A stretch of 64,000 nucleotides of DNA from Methylotenera_A sp044228245 (GTDB taxonomy: Bacteria; Pseudomonadota; Gammaproteobacteria; Burkholderiales; Methylophilaceae). Positions 27,444 through 37,676 of this stretch are shown one piece after another. Location: contig JBGAVG010000001.1 in NCBI GenBank assembly GCA_044228245.1, positions 310,001 to 374,000 of the forward strand. Reading direction: 5' to 3'. Below the pieces are notes generated by a model. The model ran no database searches. It was not told the origin of the DNA and saw only the letters and a program-made list of their open reading frames with translations. How positions within the stretch are numbered: the stretch's first letter is position 1; each line of letters opens with the position of its first letter. Made by a program: the position numbers and the translations under genes.

Positions 27444-30400
27444 TCAAGATAAATTTGGCGCCAGCCAGCGCTCCAAATACGCTTTCGGCAAGCCGCGACG
27501 GTTTGCCATGTCTTCCAGTTGATCGCTGCCAATTTTATCCACACTGAAATATTTGGCTTCAGGGTGTGCTAGATAGAAGCCAGAAACCGCAGCCGCCGGC
27601 TGCATGGCGAATGATTCGGTGAGAGTCATACCAATTTCGTCGCATTGCAACAAATTAAACATATCGGGCTTAACCGTATGATCCGGGCAGGCAGGGTAGC
27701 CAGGGGCAGGGCGGATACCTTGGTATTGCTCTTTAATGAGCGCATCAATGGCCAGCGTCTCATCCGCCGCGTAGCCCCACAAATCGGTGCGAACGCGTTC
27801 GTGCATGTATTCAGCAAAGGCTTCGGCCAGCCGATCTGCCAGCGCTTTGAACATAATGCCGCTGTAGTCATCATGCGTATCGACAAAGCGTTGCTCGATT
27901 TTTTCTATGCCCAGACCTGCGGTAACGGCGAACAGTCCAATATAATCAGGCGTGCCTTTTGGCGCGATAAAGTCCGCCAAACATTGATTAGGCCGAGCAA
28001 CACCATCAATCACCGGCTTTACGCTTTGCTGGCGCATGCCGTACCAGGTAAACGCGACCTGGCTCCGGGTTTCATCGGTGTAGATTTCAATATCGTCGTC
28101 ATTTATGGTATTGGCAGGCATCAGCGCAATCACGCCATTCGCTGTGAGCCAGCGGCCGCCGATGATTTTCTTCAGCATCGCTTGCGCTTCTGCAAATACT
28201 TTAGTTGCAGCTTCGCCTACCACTTTATCACTTAAAATCGCGGGGTAGCTGCCGGCCAAATCCCAGGTCTGGAAGAACGGTGACCAATCAATATATTGTG
28301 CGACCAGGCTCAAATCGATGTTTTTGAACACGCGGCGGCCAATAAACTTCGGTTTGACTGGATGAAACTGAAGCCTGGATTTGTTCGCGCGCGCTTCTGC
28401 CAGCGTGAGCAGTGGTGTGCCCTTTTTATTGGCATGCTGCGTACGTGCCTTTTCGTAATCCGCCTGAATCTCCGCCAAATAAGCACCGCGGCTTTCGGGG
28501 GTGAGCAGGTTTTGCATCACCGACACCGAGCGCGACGCATCTGGCACGTACACCACTGGGCCATCGTAATGTGGGGCTATTTTCACTGCGGTATGCGCAC
28601 GCGAGGTCGTTGCGCCGCCAATCAGCAACGGTGTTCTTAGGCCGTGAAAATATGGGTCACGCTGCATCTCTCTTGCGATATGCGTCATTTCTTCCAGAGA
28701 TGGCGTAATCAGGCCGCTCAAGCCGATAATATCGGCATTCTCGGCTTTGGCCATGGCTAAAATTTCGGCCGCCGGCACCATCACCCCCATGTTCACCACT
28801 TCAAAATTGTTGCATTGCAACACGACCGAAACGATATTCTTGCCAATGTCATGCACATCACCCTTCACCGTGGCAATGACAACCTTGCCTTTTGGTTTGG
28901 CGACCACGCCCGTGCGTTCCTGCTCTGCAGCTTTTTCAGCCTCAATAAATGGAATTAAATGCGCTACCGCTTGCTTCATCACGCGGGCAGATTTCACCAC
29001 TTGCGGTAAAAACATTTTGCCCTGGCCGAACAAATCGCCGACTACGTTCATGCCGTCCATGAGCGGGCCTTCTATCACCTGAATCGGCCTGCCGCCGCCT
29101 GCCATTATGGCCTGGCGTGCCTCTTCGGTGTCCTCTATGATGAAATCAGTAATGCCATGCACCATGGCATGCTCAAGGCGCTTGTTCACGCTCACAGGGT
29201 TTTCCGGCGTTCCGCGCCATTCCAGCGTCGCGGCTTCTTTTTTGCCGCCCGCAACCAAAGTGCCAGCGATTTCGATCATGCGCTCGGTCGCATCCGGCCG
29301 ACGGTTTAATACCACATCTTCCACGCGCTCGCGCAATTCCGGCGTGAGGTCATCGTATATGCCCACCATGCCGGCGTTGACGATGCCCATGGTCATACCT
29401 GCTTTAATCGCATGATACAAAAACACCGTGTGAATCGCTTCGCGCGCGGGCTCATTGCCACGGAAGCTGAAGCTCACATTCGATACGCCGCCCGAGATTT
29501 TCGCATGCGGCAGGTTTTGCTTGATCCAGCGCGTGGCCTCGATAAAATCCACAGCATAGTTGTTGTGTTCTTCAATGCCTGTCGCAATGGCGAAAATATT
29601 CGGGTCGAAAATAATATCTTCTGGCGGAAAACCGGTGCTCACCAATAAATCATACGCACGTTTGCAGATTTCAATTTTGCGCTCATAAGTATCCGCCTGG
29701 CCCTTTTCGTCAAAGGCCATCACAATCACCGCCGCGCCGTAACGGCGGCACAGCTTGGCTTGGCGTAAGAATTCACTCTCGCCTTCCTTCATCGAAATGG
29801 AATTGACAATCGACTTGCCTTGCACACATTTAAGGCCCGCTTCGATGACGCTCCATTTGCTGGAATCAATCATGATTGGCACGCGTGCAATATCAGGCTC
29901 CGAAGCTATCAGATTCAAAAAGTGCGTCATGGCCTGCACGGCATCCAGCATACCTTCATCCATGTTGATGTCGATGACTTGTGCACCGTTTTCCACCTGC
30001 TGCCGCGCCACGCTCAACGCCTCTTCAAACTGGCCGTTGATAATCATGCGCGCAAAAGCCTTGCTGCCGGTAACATTGGTACGCTCGCCAACGTTGACGA
30101 ATAACGAATTCTCGTCAATGATGAACGGTTCCAGCCCTGAAAGGCGCGTATAAGGCGGAACGCTGGGCACTTCGCGTGGCGGAATAGCTTTAATCGCCTC
30201 ATAGATTGCATTGATATGCGCAGGAGTCGTTCCGCAACAACCGCCCGCAATGTTGATAAAACCGCTTTCAGCAAACTCTTTCACCAGACTGGAAGTCACA
30301 TCGGGCGTTTCGTCAAACCCCGTGTCGCTCATCGGGTTTGGTAAGCCTGCGTTGGGGTAAATACACACAAACGTATCGGCGATATTGGAAAGCTCTTCTG

Positions 30401-31202
30401 CATACGGGCGCATGAGCGTTGCCCCCAGAGCGCAATTTAAACCCACTGTAAGCGGTTTGGCATGGCGCACTGAATGCCAGAATGCGGTGACAGTTTGGCC
30501 GGATAAGATTCGCCCGGAAGCATCGGTCACCGTACCGGAAATCATAATCGGCATACGGTAACCCACTTCTTCAAAGAAGCTGTCGATGGCAAATAATGCC
30601 GCTTTGCAGTTGAGCGTATCAAAGATGGTTTCCACCATCAGAATATCCGCGCCGCCTTCAACCAAGCCTCGCGTCTGCTCTAAGTAAGCGCTCACCAGCT
30701 GGTCAAAGTTCACATTACGTGCCGCAGGGTCATTCACATCCGGCGAGATGCTGGCTGTTTTAGGAGTAGGGCCCAGCGCGCCTGCCACGAAGCGCGGTTT
30801 ATCTGGTGTACTGTATTTGACGCAGGCCGCTCTGGCGAGCTTGGCAGATTGCACGTTCATCTCATGCACCAGATGCGCCATGTGGTAGTCGTCCTGCGCG
30901 ACGCTGGTTGCACCGAAGGTATTGGTTTCAATAATATCCGCGCCGGCCGCCAGATATTGCTCGTGGATTTCCTGAATCACCTGCGGCTGCGTCAAAGTCA
31001 GCAGTTCGTTATTGCCTTTGACAAACAATTCACGCTCGCCTGCCGGAGCCTTAAAATCTGCGAAACGTTCGCCACGATAATCGGCTTCTGTCAGCTTGTA
31101 ACGCTGTATCATGGTGCCCATCGCGCCATCCAGAATCAGGATACGCTGCCTGAGCAGTTCTCGCAGTTTAGTTTCGGTTGCAGAAATTGGCAGCAAAGTC
31201 AT
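27444..31202 (-). CDS. metH: Cobalamin-dependent methionine synthase
   Basis: MetH transfers a methyl group from methyltetrahydrofolate to homocysteine through cobalamin. The 1252-residue product contains all four modules in order: homocysteine-binding barrel with zinc cysteines (NCALGA, then GGCCGTTPAHI), pterin-binding domain (NVGERTNVTGSKAF), cobalamin domain with D-V-H-D-I-G (KGDVHDIGKNIV), and the C-terminal SAM activation domain with RPAPGYPACPDH. It needs a cobalamin supply, as does the ethanolamine ammonia-lyase encoded further along. Only 49 bases separate it from comM upstream, too few for a cobalamin riboswitch. Confidence 0.97.
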   Translation of the reverse strand: MTLLPISATETKLRELLRQRILILDGAMGTMIQRYKLTEADYRGERFADFKAPAGERELFVKGNNELLTLTQPQVIQEIHEQYLAAGADIIETNTFGATSVAQDDYHMAHLVHEMNVQSAKLARAACVKYSTPDKPRFVAGALGPTPKTASISPDVNDPAARNVNFDQLVSAYLEQTRGLVEGGADILMVETIFDTLNCKAALFAIDSFFEEVGYRMPIMISGTVTDASGRILSGQTVTAFWHSVRHAKPLTVGLNCALGATLMRPYAEELSNIADTFVCIYPNAGLPNPMSDTGFDETPDVTSSLVKEFAESGFINIAGGCCGTTPAHINAIYEAIKAIPPREVPSVPPYTRLSGLEPFIIDENSLFVNVGERTNVTGSKAFARMIINGQFEEALSVARQQVENGAQVIDINMDEGMLDAVQAMTHFLNLIASEPDIARVPIMIDSSKWSVIEAGLKCVQGKSIVNSISMKEGESEFLRQAKLCRRYGAAVIVMAFDEKGQADTYERKIEICKRAYDLLVSTGFPPEDIIFDPNIFAIATGIEEHNNYAVDFIEATRWIKQNLPHAKISGGVSNVSFSFRGNEPAREAIHTVFLYHAIKAGMTMGIVNAGMVGIYDDLTPELRERVEDVVLNRRPDATERMIEIAGTLVAGGKKEAATLEWRGTPENPVSVNKRLEHAMVHGITDFIIEDTEEARQAIMAGGGRPIQVIEGPLMDGMNVVGDLFGQGKMFLPQVVKSARVMKQAVAHLIPFIEAEKAAEQERTGVVAKPKGKVVIATVKGDVHDIGKNIVSVVLQCNNFEVVNMGVMVPAAEILAMAKAENADIIGLSGLITPSLEEMTHIAREMQRDPYFHGLRTPLLIGGATTSRAHTAVKIAPHYDGPVVYVPDASRSVSVMQNLLTPESRGAYLAEIQADYEKARTQHANKKGTPLLTLAEARANKSRLQFHPVKPKFIGRRVFKNIDLSLVAQYIDWSPFFQTWDLAGSYPAILSDKVVGEAATKVFAEAQAMLKKIIGGRWLTANGVIALMPANTINDDDIEIYTDETRSQVAFTWYGMRQQSVKPVIDGVARPNQCLADFIAPKGTPDYIGLFAVTAGLGIEKIEQRFVDTHDDYSGIMFKALADRLAEAFAEYMHERVRTDLWGYAADETLAIDALIKEQYQGIRPAPGYPACPDHTVKPDMFNLLQCDEIGMTLTESFAMQPAAAVSGFYLAHPEAKYFSVDKIGSDQLEDMANRRGLPKAYLERWLAPNLS

Positions 31203-31251
31203 GAAAAATAAGTCTTTAGAATTTCGCTAATTTTATCACGCTGGCGCAATA

Positions 31252-32775
31252 TTACTGTGCGTCGCCGCGCCTATATTGCACCGCTTCAGCAATATGGGCA
31301 GACTTTATGGCTGCTTCTCCCGCCAAGTCAGCAATGGTACGTGCGACTTTTAAAATGCGGTGATAAGCGCGCGCAGATAGATTAAGGCGTGAAATGGCGG
31401 TTTTAAGCAAGGTTAAGCCTGCATCGTCCGGCTGGCAAAATTTATCGATTTCCAAGCTGCCAAGCGCAGAATTGGCTTTTCCTTGGCGTTGCAGCTGTAA
31501 TGCACGCGCCTTTTCTACACGTGCGCGAATTGCATCACTGTTTTCAGCCACTGCAGCCGAGGTCAATTCAGCTTCTTTCAGGGCAGGTACTTCGATATGC
31601 AAATCTATGCGATCTAACAACGGCCCTGAAATTTTGGCACGATAGCGCGCCACATTGTCCGGCGTACAGCGGCATTTGTTGTTGAAATGCCCCAAATAAC
31701 CGCAAGGGCAAGGGTTCATGGCGGCAATAAGCTGAAACTGCGCGGGAAAATCAGCTTGCCTAGCGGCGCGTGAGATGGTGATATGTCCGCTCTCCAGTGG
31801 CTCACGCAGCACCTCTAATACTTTTCTGTCAAACTCGGGCAGCTCGTCTAAAAATAAAACGCCATTATGCGCGAGCGAAATTTCACCAGGGCGCGGAATG
31901 CCGCCGCCGCCTACCAAAGCTACCCCTGAGGCTGTGTGGTGCGGCGCTCTGTAGGGACGGCGTTTCCAGTTTTCCAGCCTGAAATTGCCATTGAGCGATT
32001 GGATGGCGGCACTCTCTAATGCTTCGCTTTCTGTCATGCTGGGCAAAATACCTGCAAAACGGCTGGCTAGCATGGATTTACCCGTTCCTGGCGGCCCGCT
32101 CATGAGCACGCTATGCCCGCCCGCTGCGGCAATTTCCAGCGCACGCTTGGCCTGACTTTGACCTTTTACTTCGTTAAAATCCGGATAAGCAATACTTTGA
32201 ATTTGTGCGCTGGATTCATACTGATTAAGCGCCGTATGGCCGCTTAAATGCGCGCACACCTCCAGCAAGGAATTGGCCGGGTAAATCATGGCGTCTTTTA
32301 CCAAGCTGGCTTCTTGTGCACTGAGTTGGGGCAAAATAAAAGCACGTTTGATTTTTGCACCAATATTTTGCTTAGCCTGGGCATGCACCATGTGATATGT
32401 CATCGCTAACGCACCGCGTATCGGGCGCAGTTCGCCTGTTAGCGCCAATTCGCCCGCAATTTCATAACGGTCTAGCGACTCACCGGGGATTTGTCCACTA
32501 GCAGCCAATATCCCTAACGCAATCGGCAAATCATAGCGGCCACTTTCTTTGGGCAAATCAGCTGGGGCCAGATTGACCGTGATGCGCCGCGCCGGAAACT
32601 CGAATTGTGCAGTTTGTATGGCGGCACGCACGCGGTCTTTGCTCTCCTTCACCTCGGCCTCAGGCAGTCCGACAATGGTGAAACTCGGCAAGCCATTGGC
32701 GAGGTGCACTTCGACCACTACTTCTGGCGCATCCATGCCGCTTAGTGCGCGGCTATAAAGCACAGCCAGACTCAT
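31252..32775 (-). CDS. comM: YifB/ComM family AAA+ ATPase (Mg chelatase-like)
   Basis: ComM is a hexameric helicase that promotes branch migration during natural transformation. The 507-residue protein has the N-terminal lon-like domain, a Walker A motif GPPGTGKSMLA near residue 220, a Walker B region GVLFLDELPEF, the zinc-like CPCGYLGHFNNKCRC segment, and the C-terminal Mg-chelatase domain with LSARAYHRILKVARTIADL. It overlaps ubiK by 4 bases. The presence of type IV pilus genes is compatible with competence, but no core competence gene is in the window. Confidence 0.93.
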   Translation of the reverse strand: MSLAVLYSRALSGMDAPEVVVEVHLANGLPSFTIVGLPEAEVKESKDRVRAAIQTAQFEFPARRITVNLAPADLPKESGRYDLPIALGILAASGQIPGESLDRYEIAGELALTGELRPIRGALAMTYHMVHAQAKQNIGAKIKRAFILPQLSAQEASLVKDAMIYPANSLLEVCAHLSGHTALNQYESSAQIQSIAYPDFNEVKGQSQAKRALEIAAAGGHSVLMSGPPGTGKSMLASRFAGILPSMTESEALESAAIQSLNGNFRLENWKRRPYRAPHHTASGVALVGGGGIPRPGEISLAHNGVLFLDELPEFDRKVLEVLREPLESGHITISRAARQADFPAQFQLIAAMNPCPCGYLGHFNNKCRCTPDNVARYRAKISGPLLDRIDLHIEVPALKEAELTSAAVAENSDAIRARVEKARALQLQRQGKANSALGSLEIDKFCQPDDAGLTLLKTAISRLNLSARAYHRILKVARTIADLAGEAAIKSAHIAEAVQYRRGDAQ

Positions 32776-33014
32776 TTCTGCTTCAGCTGCGTCTCTAACT
32801 CGATTAGCTTGACTTCCATTTTTGTAAGCTGCTCACGCGTTTTGCGCAACACTTCAGCTTGAACATCGAATTCTTCGCGTGAAACAAGCTCCATTTTGGT
32901 GAATGCGCCCTGAATTAGTGCATAAATATTCTTTTCAATGTCAGCTATTGGACTTGATTTTATCAACTCATTGATTTTACTGGATATTTCATTAATATTT
33001 TCTGCATTCAACAT
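32772..33014 (-). CDS. ubiK: UbiK family ubiquinone biosynthesis accessory factor
   Basis: This 80-residue helical protein resembles UbiK (YqiC/BMFP), a membrane-associated helper for ubiquinone assembly. It has an N-terminal amphipathic helix and a C-terminal coiled coil (REEFDVQAEVLRKTREQLTKMEVKLIELE), including the family's V-S-R-E-E-F-D-V-Q motif. It overlaps the start of comM by 4 bases, a common arrangement in proteobacteria, and is divergent from glnK. Confidence 0.9.
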   Translation of the reverse strand: MLNAENINEISSKINELIKSSPIADIEKNIYALIQGAFTKMELVSREEFDVQAEVLRKTREQLTKMEVKLIELETQLKQK

Positions 33015-33133
33015 AGCGATTCCTGAAGGTTTTACAATTTTTAATCGTAGTTTAGCAGATTTTTACAGCCATTCCACAATAACCGCAATGATTAAATATT
33101 ATTTATGCTATTGATTATAAACATATTTTTGAT

Positions 33134-33149
33134 TGGCACGTGCTTTGCT
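33134..33149 (+). promoter_or_regulatory. Sigma-54 promoter of glnK-amtB
   Basis: TGGCACG-TGCT-TTGCT at 33134-33149 matches the -24/-12 consensus TGGCACR-N4-TTGCW exactly, with the GG and GC dinucleotides 12 bases apart. It lies about 55 bases before the glnK start, as expected for NtrC/RpoN control of nitrogen genes. No clear NtrC site was recognised upstream. Confidence 0.9.
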
Positions 33150-33204
33150 TATGTCAAATGTGCTTTTTATTTAATTTGTACGTAAAACTTTAAGGGGGTT
33201 AGAA

Positions 33205-33543
33205 ATGAAATTTGTGTCCGCAATAATCAAGCCGTTCAAGCTTGATGAAGTGCGTGAAGCCTTGTCTGCCATTGGCGTGCAAGGCATTACGGTTACTGAG
33301 GTAAAGGGCTTTGGCCGCCAAAAAGGCCACACAGAGCTGTATCGTGGTGCAGAATATGTGGTGGATTTTTTACCGAAAGTAAAATTGGAAGTCGCCATTA
33401 AAGATGACATGCTGGACCAAGTGGTGGATGCGATTGAAAAAGCGGCAGCCACCGGCAAAATTGGCGATGGCAAAGTGTTTGTGTTTAATTTAGAACAAGT
33501 TTATCGCATCCGTACCGGTGAAACCGGTCCTGACGCACTTTAA
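33205..33543 (+). CDS. glnK: P-II nitrogen regulatory protein
   Basis: P-II proteins sense 2-oxoglutarate, ATP and glutamine state. The 112-residue product has the T-loop with the uridylylation site Tyr51 (within GRQKGHTELYRGAEY) and the signatures KVKLEVAIKDD and ATGKIGDGKVFV. It is linked to amtB 10 bases downstream and lies behind a sigma-54 promoter, so it is called GlnK rather than GlnB; it would block AmtB when nitrogen is sufficient. Confidence 0.96.
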   Translation: MKFVSAIIKPFKLDEVREALSAIGVQGITVTEVKGFGRQKGHTELYRGAEYVVDFLPKVKLEVAIKDDMLDQVVDAIEKAAATGKIGDGKVFVFNLEQVYRIRTGETGPDAL

Positions 33544-33553
33544 GGGGCCTAGC

Positions 33554-35095
33554 ATGAATAAAATTACAGGCATGAAGAAATTTTTATCTATATTTTCGTT
33601 AGTCGCCGTACTAGGTTTAGGCGCAACACAATTGAGTTTTGCAGAGGACGCGGCAGCGACAGCTACAGTAGAGGCAGTAACCGATGCTGCGGTAGCCGTG
33701 GATGCCGCAGCTAGCAGCTCTTCAGCACCAGCCGAAGCAGCTCCTGCTGAAGCGGCGCCAGTTGAGGCAACAGCTGCACCTGCACCTGTTCCAAACAAGG
33801 GCGACACGGCATGGATGATTGTAGCCACCGCTTTGGTCACTTTAATGACCATTCCAGGGCTGGCTTTGTTTTACGGCGGCCTGGTTCGTCAAAAAAATAT
33901 GCTGTCCGTCCTGATGCAAACCTTTGTGATCTTTTCATTCATGGGTGTGCTATGGGCGCTGTATGGCTATAGCGTGGCGTTTACAGGCGGCAACCCATAT
34001 TTTGGCGGCCTGAGTAAGGCGTTTCTGGCAGGCATCACACCGGATTCCATCGCAGCCACATTTAGCAAAGGCGCATATATACCTGAGCTGATTTTCGTTG
34101 CTTTCCAACTTACTTTTGCAGCCATTACGCCAGCGCTGATTATCGGTGCATTTGCGGAGCGTATGAAGTTTTCTGCTGTGCTGGTCTTTATGGCGCTCTG
34201 GTTTACCTTTGCCTACTTGCCAATGGCGCACATGGTTTGGTACTGGGATGGTCCTGATGCAATTACCAGCGCTGAATCGCTCAATACCGTATTAGCAAAT
34301 GCTGGCTGGTTATGGGCTAAAGGTGCAATTGACTTTGCAGGCGGAACTGTTGTGCATATCAACGCAGGTGTCGCTGGTTTGGTTGCCTGTATCGTGTTAG
34401 GTAAGCGTATTGGTTACGGTAAAGAAGCCATGACGCCTCACAGCCTGACATTAACCATGGTGGGTGCGGCGTTACTATGGGTGGGCTGGTTTGGTTTCAA
34501 TGCCGGCTCGAACCTGGAAGCTAACGGCTATGCGGCGCTGGCTTTCCTAAACACCATGATCGCCACTGGCGCAGCAACACTTTCATGGATGTTTGTTGAG
34601 TGGTTCCATAAATCAAAACCATCTATGTTGGGTGCCGCTTCTGGCGCAGTTGCCGGCTTGGTTGCTGTAACCCCAGCCTGCGGCTTCGTGGGTCCAATGG
34701 GGGCAATCATCATCGGCCTGTTAGTTTCACCGATCTGCTACATTTTTGTATCAAAAGTAAAACACATGTTTGGTTACGATGATGCGCTGGACGTATTTGG
34801 TATACATGCCGTAGGCGGTATATTTGGCGCACTGGCGACCGGCGTATTTGTAAATCCGGCGTTGGGTGGCATGGGCGTGTATGACTATGTTGCAAATGCT
34901 GTAGGTGAATACAACTTTGCTGCACAAATGACCGCGCAATTATGGGCCGTTGGCACAGCGATTGTGGTGTCTGCAGTCGTTGCATTCATCTCGCTTAAAG
35001 TTGTGGACATCTTGATCGGCCTGCGTGTATCTGAAGAATCTGAGCGCGAAGGCTTGGATACGACAGAGCATGGCGAACGTGCTTATCACGTGTAA
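33554..35095 (+). CDS. amtB: Ammonium transporter AmtB
   Basis: AmtB conducts ammonium across the inner membrane. The ATG at 33554 starts a signal peptide (KKFLSIFSLVAVLGLGATQLSFA) and is used because the earlier in-frame start overlaps glnK. After the signal comes an unusual low-complexity segment of about 50 residues rich in Ala, Glu and Pro, then the eleven-helix core beginning GDTAWMIVATALV. Both pore histidines are present (VVHINAGVAGLV and FGIHAVGGIFG). The product is 513 residues. It is cotranscribed with glnK and followed by a strong terminator. Confidence 0.95.
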   Translation: MNKITGMKKFLSIFSLVAVLGLGATQLSFAEDAAATATVEAVTDAAVAVDAAASSSSAPAEAAPAEAAPVEATAAPAPVPNKGDTAWMIVATALVTLMTIPGLALFYGGLVRQKNMLSVLMQTFVIFSFMGVLWALYGYSVAFTGGNPYFGGLSKAFLAGITPDSIAATFSKGAYIPELIFVAFQLTFAAITPALIIGAFAERMKFSAVLVFMALWFTFAYLPMAHMVWYWDGPDAITSAESLNTVLANAGWLWAKGAIDFAGGTVVHINAGVAGLVACIVLGKRIGYGKEAMTPHSLTLTMVGAALLWVGWFGFNAGSNLEANGYAALAFLNTMIATGAATLSWMFVEWFHKSKPSMLGAASGAVAGLVAVTPACGFVGPMGAIIIGLLVSPICYIFVSKVKHMFGYDDALDVFGIHAVGGIFGALATGVFVNPALGGMGVYDYVANAVGEYNFAAQMTAQLWAVGTAIVVSAVVAFISLKVVDILIGLRVSEESEREGLDTTEHGERAYHV

Positions 35096-35116
35096 TCAGT
35101 AAATTAGCTGTGAAAC

Positions 35117-35146
35117 AAACGGGCGCTGCGGCGTCCGTTTTTGTTT
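35117..35146 (+). terminator. Rho-independent terminator of glnK-amtB
   Basis: AAACGGGCGC pairs over ten positions with GCGTCCGTTT (one G-T pair) around a TGCG loop, followed by a T-rich run. It starts 22 bases after the amtB stop. Confidence 0.9.
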
Positions 35147-35364
35147 TACGATAGCATTTATATGCCACAAAAGCCGCATGGGTATTTGACTTGCATGCAT
35201 ATTATTTACAAAAGAATATTTCTGGATTTTTGTTGCACTAGGCGCCAGGCAGCGTCAGCGTATACTATTAGCATTTAAAAAAGACCGAACGGCTAAAATT
35301 GAAAACATTTTAAGGCTAAGTAAAAAAATAATATTTAGATAACAACGAAATAGGGGGTGGCTTT

Positions 35365-37497
35365 ATGTTGGCAAGTATCCTGCGTTTTATTAGCAAAATA
35401 CTATTTCGCGTCGAGGTGCGCGGCTTAGAGAATGTACCCGCTGAAGATGGGCTGTTGATCGTCGCTAATCACGAATCATTTTTGGATGGTTTATTGCTTT
35501 GCATATTTTTGCCAAAAAAAGCCACTTTTGTCGTACACACCTCTACCTTTAAAAAATGGGCATTCAGGCAAGCCTTACGTTTAACGCGCCATGTAGAAGT
35601 AGATACCGCTAATCCGATTGCCATGAAAAAGGTGATTAAACTGCTTGAAGCCGGCGAAAATGTAGTGGTTTTTCCGGAAGGACGCGTTACGGCAACCGGA
35701 GAAATACAAAAAGTATATGACGGCCCTGGGTTTATTGCAGGAAAAACGGGGGCAACTGTTTTACCTGTGCGTATTGATGGCGCAGGAGAATCCTATTTTG
35801 GACGCTTAGCGCGCCACCAGCTTAAGCGCTTATTTCCTCGAGTCACGCTCACGGTGCTACCTACCACCAGCATCGTGATGCCAAAAGCCACGAATCGCAG
35901 CTTTCCTACCGCCAAGCAGCGGCGCCGCATCGCGGGCGAGGGCATGCGTAGCGTGATGCAAAAAATGCTGTTTCAGGCGCAGAAAAGCCGCACCTTGTTT
36001 GAGGCCTTTCTAGATGCTGTGGATAAATTCGGTGGTGACTACAAACTCATAGAAGACCTCAACGAAGTAGAAGAAACCTATCAGAATGTATTGAAGAAAA
36101 GCCTGGCGCTAGGAAGAATCGTTACCAAAGTCAGCAGCCCGCACGAGGTCGTCGGCGTGCTCATGCCCAACATCACCAATACCGTTGCACTGATTTTAGG
36201 CATGTCGGCATTTAACCGCATCCCGGCCATGATCAATTACACCGCCGGAACGGCCGGGATGCGGAATGCGTGTATCGCAGCCAATATCAAAACCGTAATT
36301 ACCTCACGCAAGTTTATTGAAACGGCCAAACTGGAAGAGGTTATTGCCGACCTGAAAGACCTCAACATTCTCTATCTTGAAGACCTGCGTGCTGATTTTG
36401 GCGTAGTCGACCGCGCCTGGCTGATGGGCTATGCCTTGCACTATCCACGCGCGGTGATGGAACCCAGTTCACCCGATGAACCCGCGGTTGTGCTATTTAC
36501 CTCGGGCTCCGAGGGCAAACCCAAGGGCGTAGTGCATTCGCATAAAAGCATTTTGACCAATATCGCACAGATTATGGCGGTACTGGATTTCAACCCCACC
36601 GATAAATTCATGATGGTGTTACCTATATTCCACGCCTTTGGATTTACGGGTTCCATGCTGCCTGTGTTAAACGGCATTAAAATTCACATGTTCCCGTCAC
36701 CATTGCAGTACAAAGTCATTCCGGAAATCATCTACGATCGTGGCTGCACGGTATTTTTTGCGACCAGCACCTTCTTGGCAAATTATGCAAAATACGCTCA
36801 TCCGTACGATTTTAATAAACTCAGGATCGTGGTTGCAGGCGCAGAAAAGCTTAATGATGAGGTACGCAAAGTTTATTCGGAAAAATTCGGCATTCGCATT
36901 CTTGAAGGCTATGGTGCCACAGAATGCGCACCTGTGCTTTCGGCCAACACGCCGATGGCGAATCTGAATGGAAGCGTAGGCCAGTTCATCCCCGGTCTGG
37001 ATCACAAGTTAGAGTCTGTGCCTGGCATTAACACCGGCGGCTTGCTGCATGTGCGTGGCGAAAACGTGATGAAAGGCTATTACCTGTTCGATAATCCGGG
37101 TGTGCTTTGCCCTCCCGAAGATGGCTGGTACAACACAGGCGACATTGTTGAAGTCGATGCCCTGGGCTTTATTCACATCAAAGGCCGTGTGAAACGTTTC
37201 GCCAAAGTGGCAGGGGAGATGGTCTCTCTAGAAGTGGTGGAAAAAATCGCCAATACTGCCGCGCCAGAGCACCAGCATGCTGCCAGCACCCAAACCGATG
37301 CACAACGCGGTGAAAATATCATTCTATTCACGACCGATCCCGCATTGAAACGTGAGGACCTGCAAATTGTGGCCAAAAATCTTGGAAACCCCGAAATCGC
37401 CATTGCACGCAAAATCGTACGTATCGCAGAGTTGCCCTTGCTTGGCACCGGAAAAACAGACTACGTCACGCTGAAACAGATGGCAGAAAATGCTTAA
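35365..37497 (+). CDS. aas: Bifunctional lysophospholipid acyltransferase / acyl-ACP synthetase
   Basis: Aas re-acylates lysophosphatidylethanolamine using fatty acid activated on acyl carrier protein, repairing lipids at the inner membrane. The 710-residue product has an N-terminal PlsC domain with N-H-E-S-F-L-D (NHx4D) and FPEGR near residues 110-114, followed by an AMP-binding domain with LFTSGSEGKPKGVVHSH and GYGATECAPVLS. Length is close to E. coli Aas. A GGGGGTGG-like stretch precedes the ATG. It stands alone between two non-coding gaps; the LtaS-type gene downstream also concerns the envelope. Confidence 0.93.
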   Translation: MLASILRFISKILFRVEVRGLENVPAEDGLLIVANHESFLDGLLLCIFLPKKATFVVHTSTFKKWAFRQALRLTRHVEVDTANPIAMKKVIKLLEAGENVVVFPEGRVTATGEIQKVYDGPGFIAGKTGATVLPVRIDGAGESYFGRLARHQLKRLFPRVTLTVLPTTSIVMPKATNRSFPTAKQRRRIAGEGMRSVMQKMLFQAQKSRTLFEAFLDAVDKFGGDYKLIEDLNEVEETYQNVLKKSLALGRIVTKVSSPHEVVGVLMPNITNTVALILGMSAFNRIPAMINYTAGTAGMRNACIAANIKTVITSRKFIETAKLEEVIADLKDLNILYLEDLRADFGVVDRAWLMGYALHYPRAVMEPSSPDEPAVVLFTSGSEGKPKGVVHSHKSILTNIAQIMAVLDFNPTDKFMMVLPIFHAFGFTGSMLPVLNGIKIHMFPSPLQYKVIPEIIYDRGCTVFFATSTFLANYAKYAHPYDFNKLRIVVAGAEKLNDEVRKVYSEKFGIRILEGYGATECAPVLSANTPMANLNGSVGQFIPGLDHKLESVPGINTGGLLHVRGENVMKGYYLFDNPGVLCPPEDGWYNTGDIVEVDALGFIHIKGRVKRFAKVAGEMVSLEVVEKIANTAAPEHQHAASTQTDAQRGENIILFTTDPALKREDLQIVAKNLGNPEIAIARKIVRIAELPLLGTGKTDYVTLKQMAENA

Positions 37498-37676
37498 TCC
37501 GCACAACTTGCCAGCAAGCAGTTGATATGAATATATTTTCTCCTTATATTTTTGGCAGCCTGATTTTTTCGTCATCGGCATGATGACATTTGGCAAGTTA
37601 CGCAAACACTAAATCCGTTTCTTTTATTTAGCCCGTTGCATTTATAATAGCGTTTTGATTTTAAAGTAAATACTGC

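Noticed and set aside
27645..28235. 196-codon open frame opposite metH
   Set aside because: metH is complete and continuous on the other strand; the antisense product has no family traits.
31203..31251. Cobalamin riboswitch before metH
   Set aside because: Only 49 bases separate metH from the upstream gene, too short for the B12 riboswitch fold, and no B12 box is seen.
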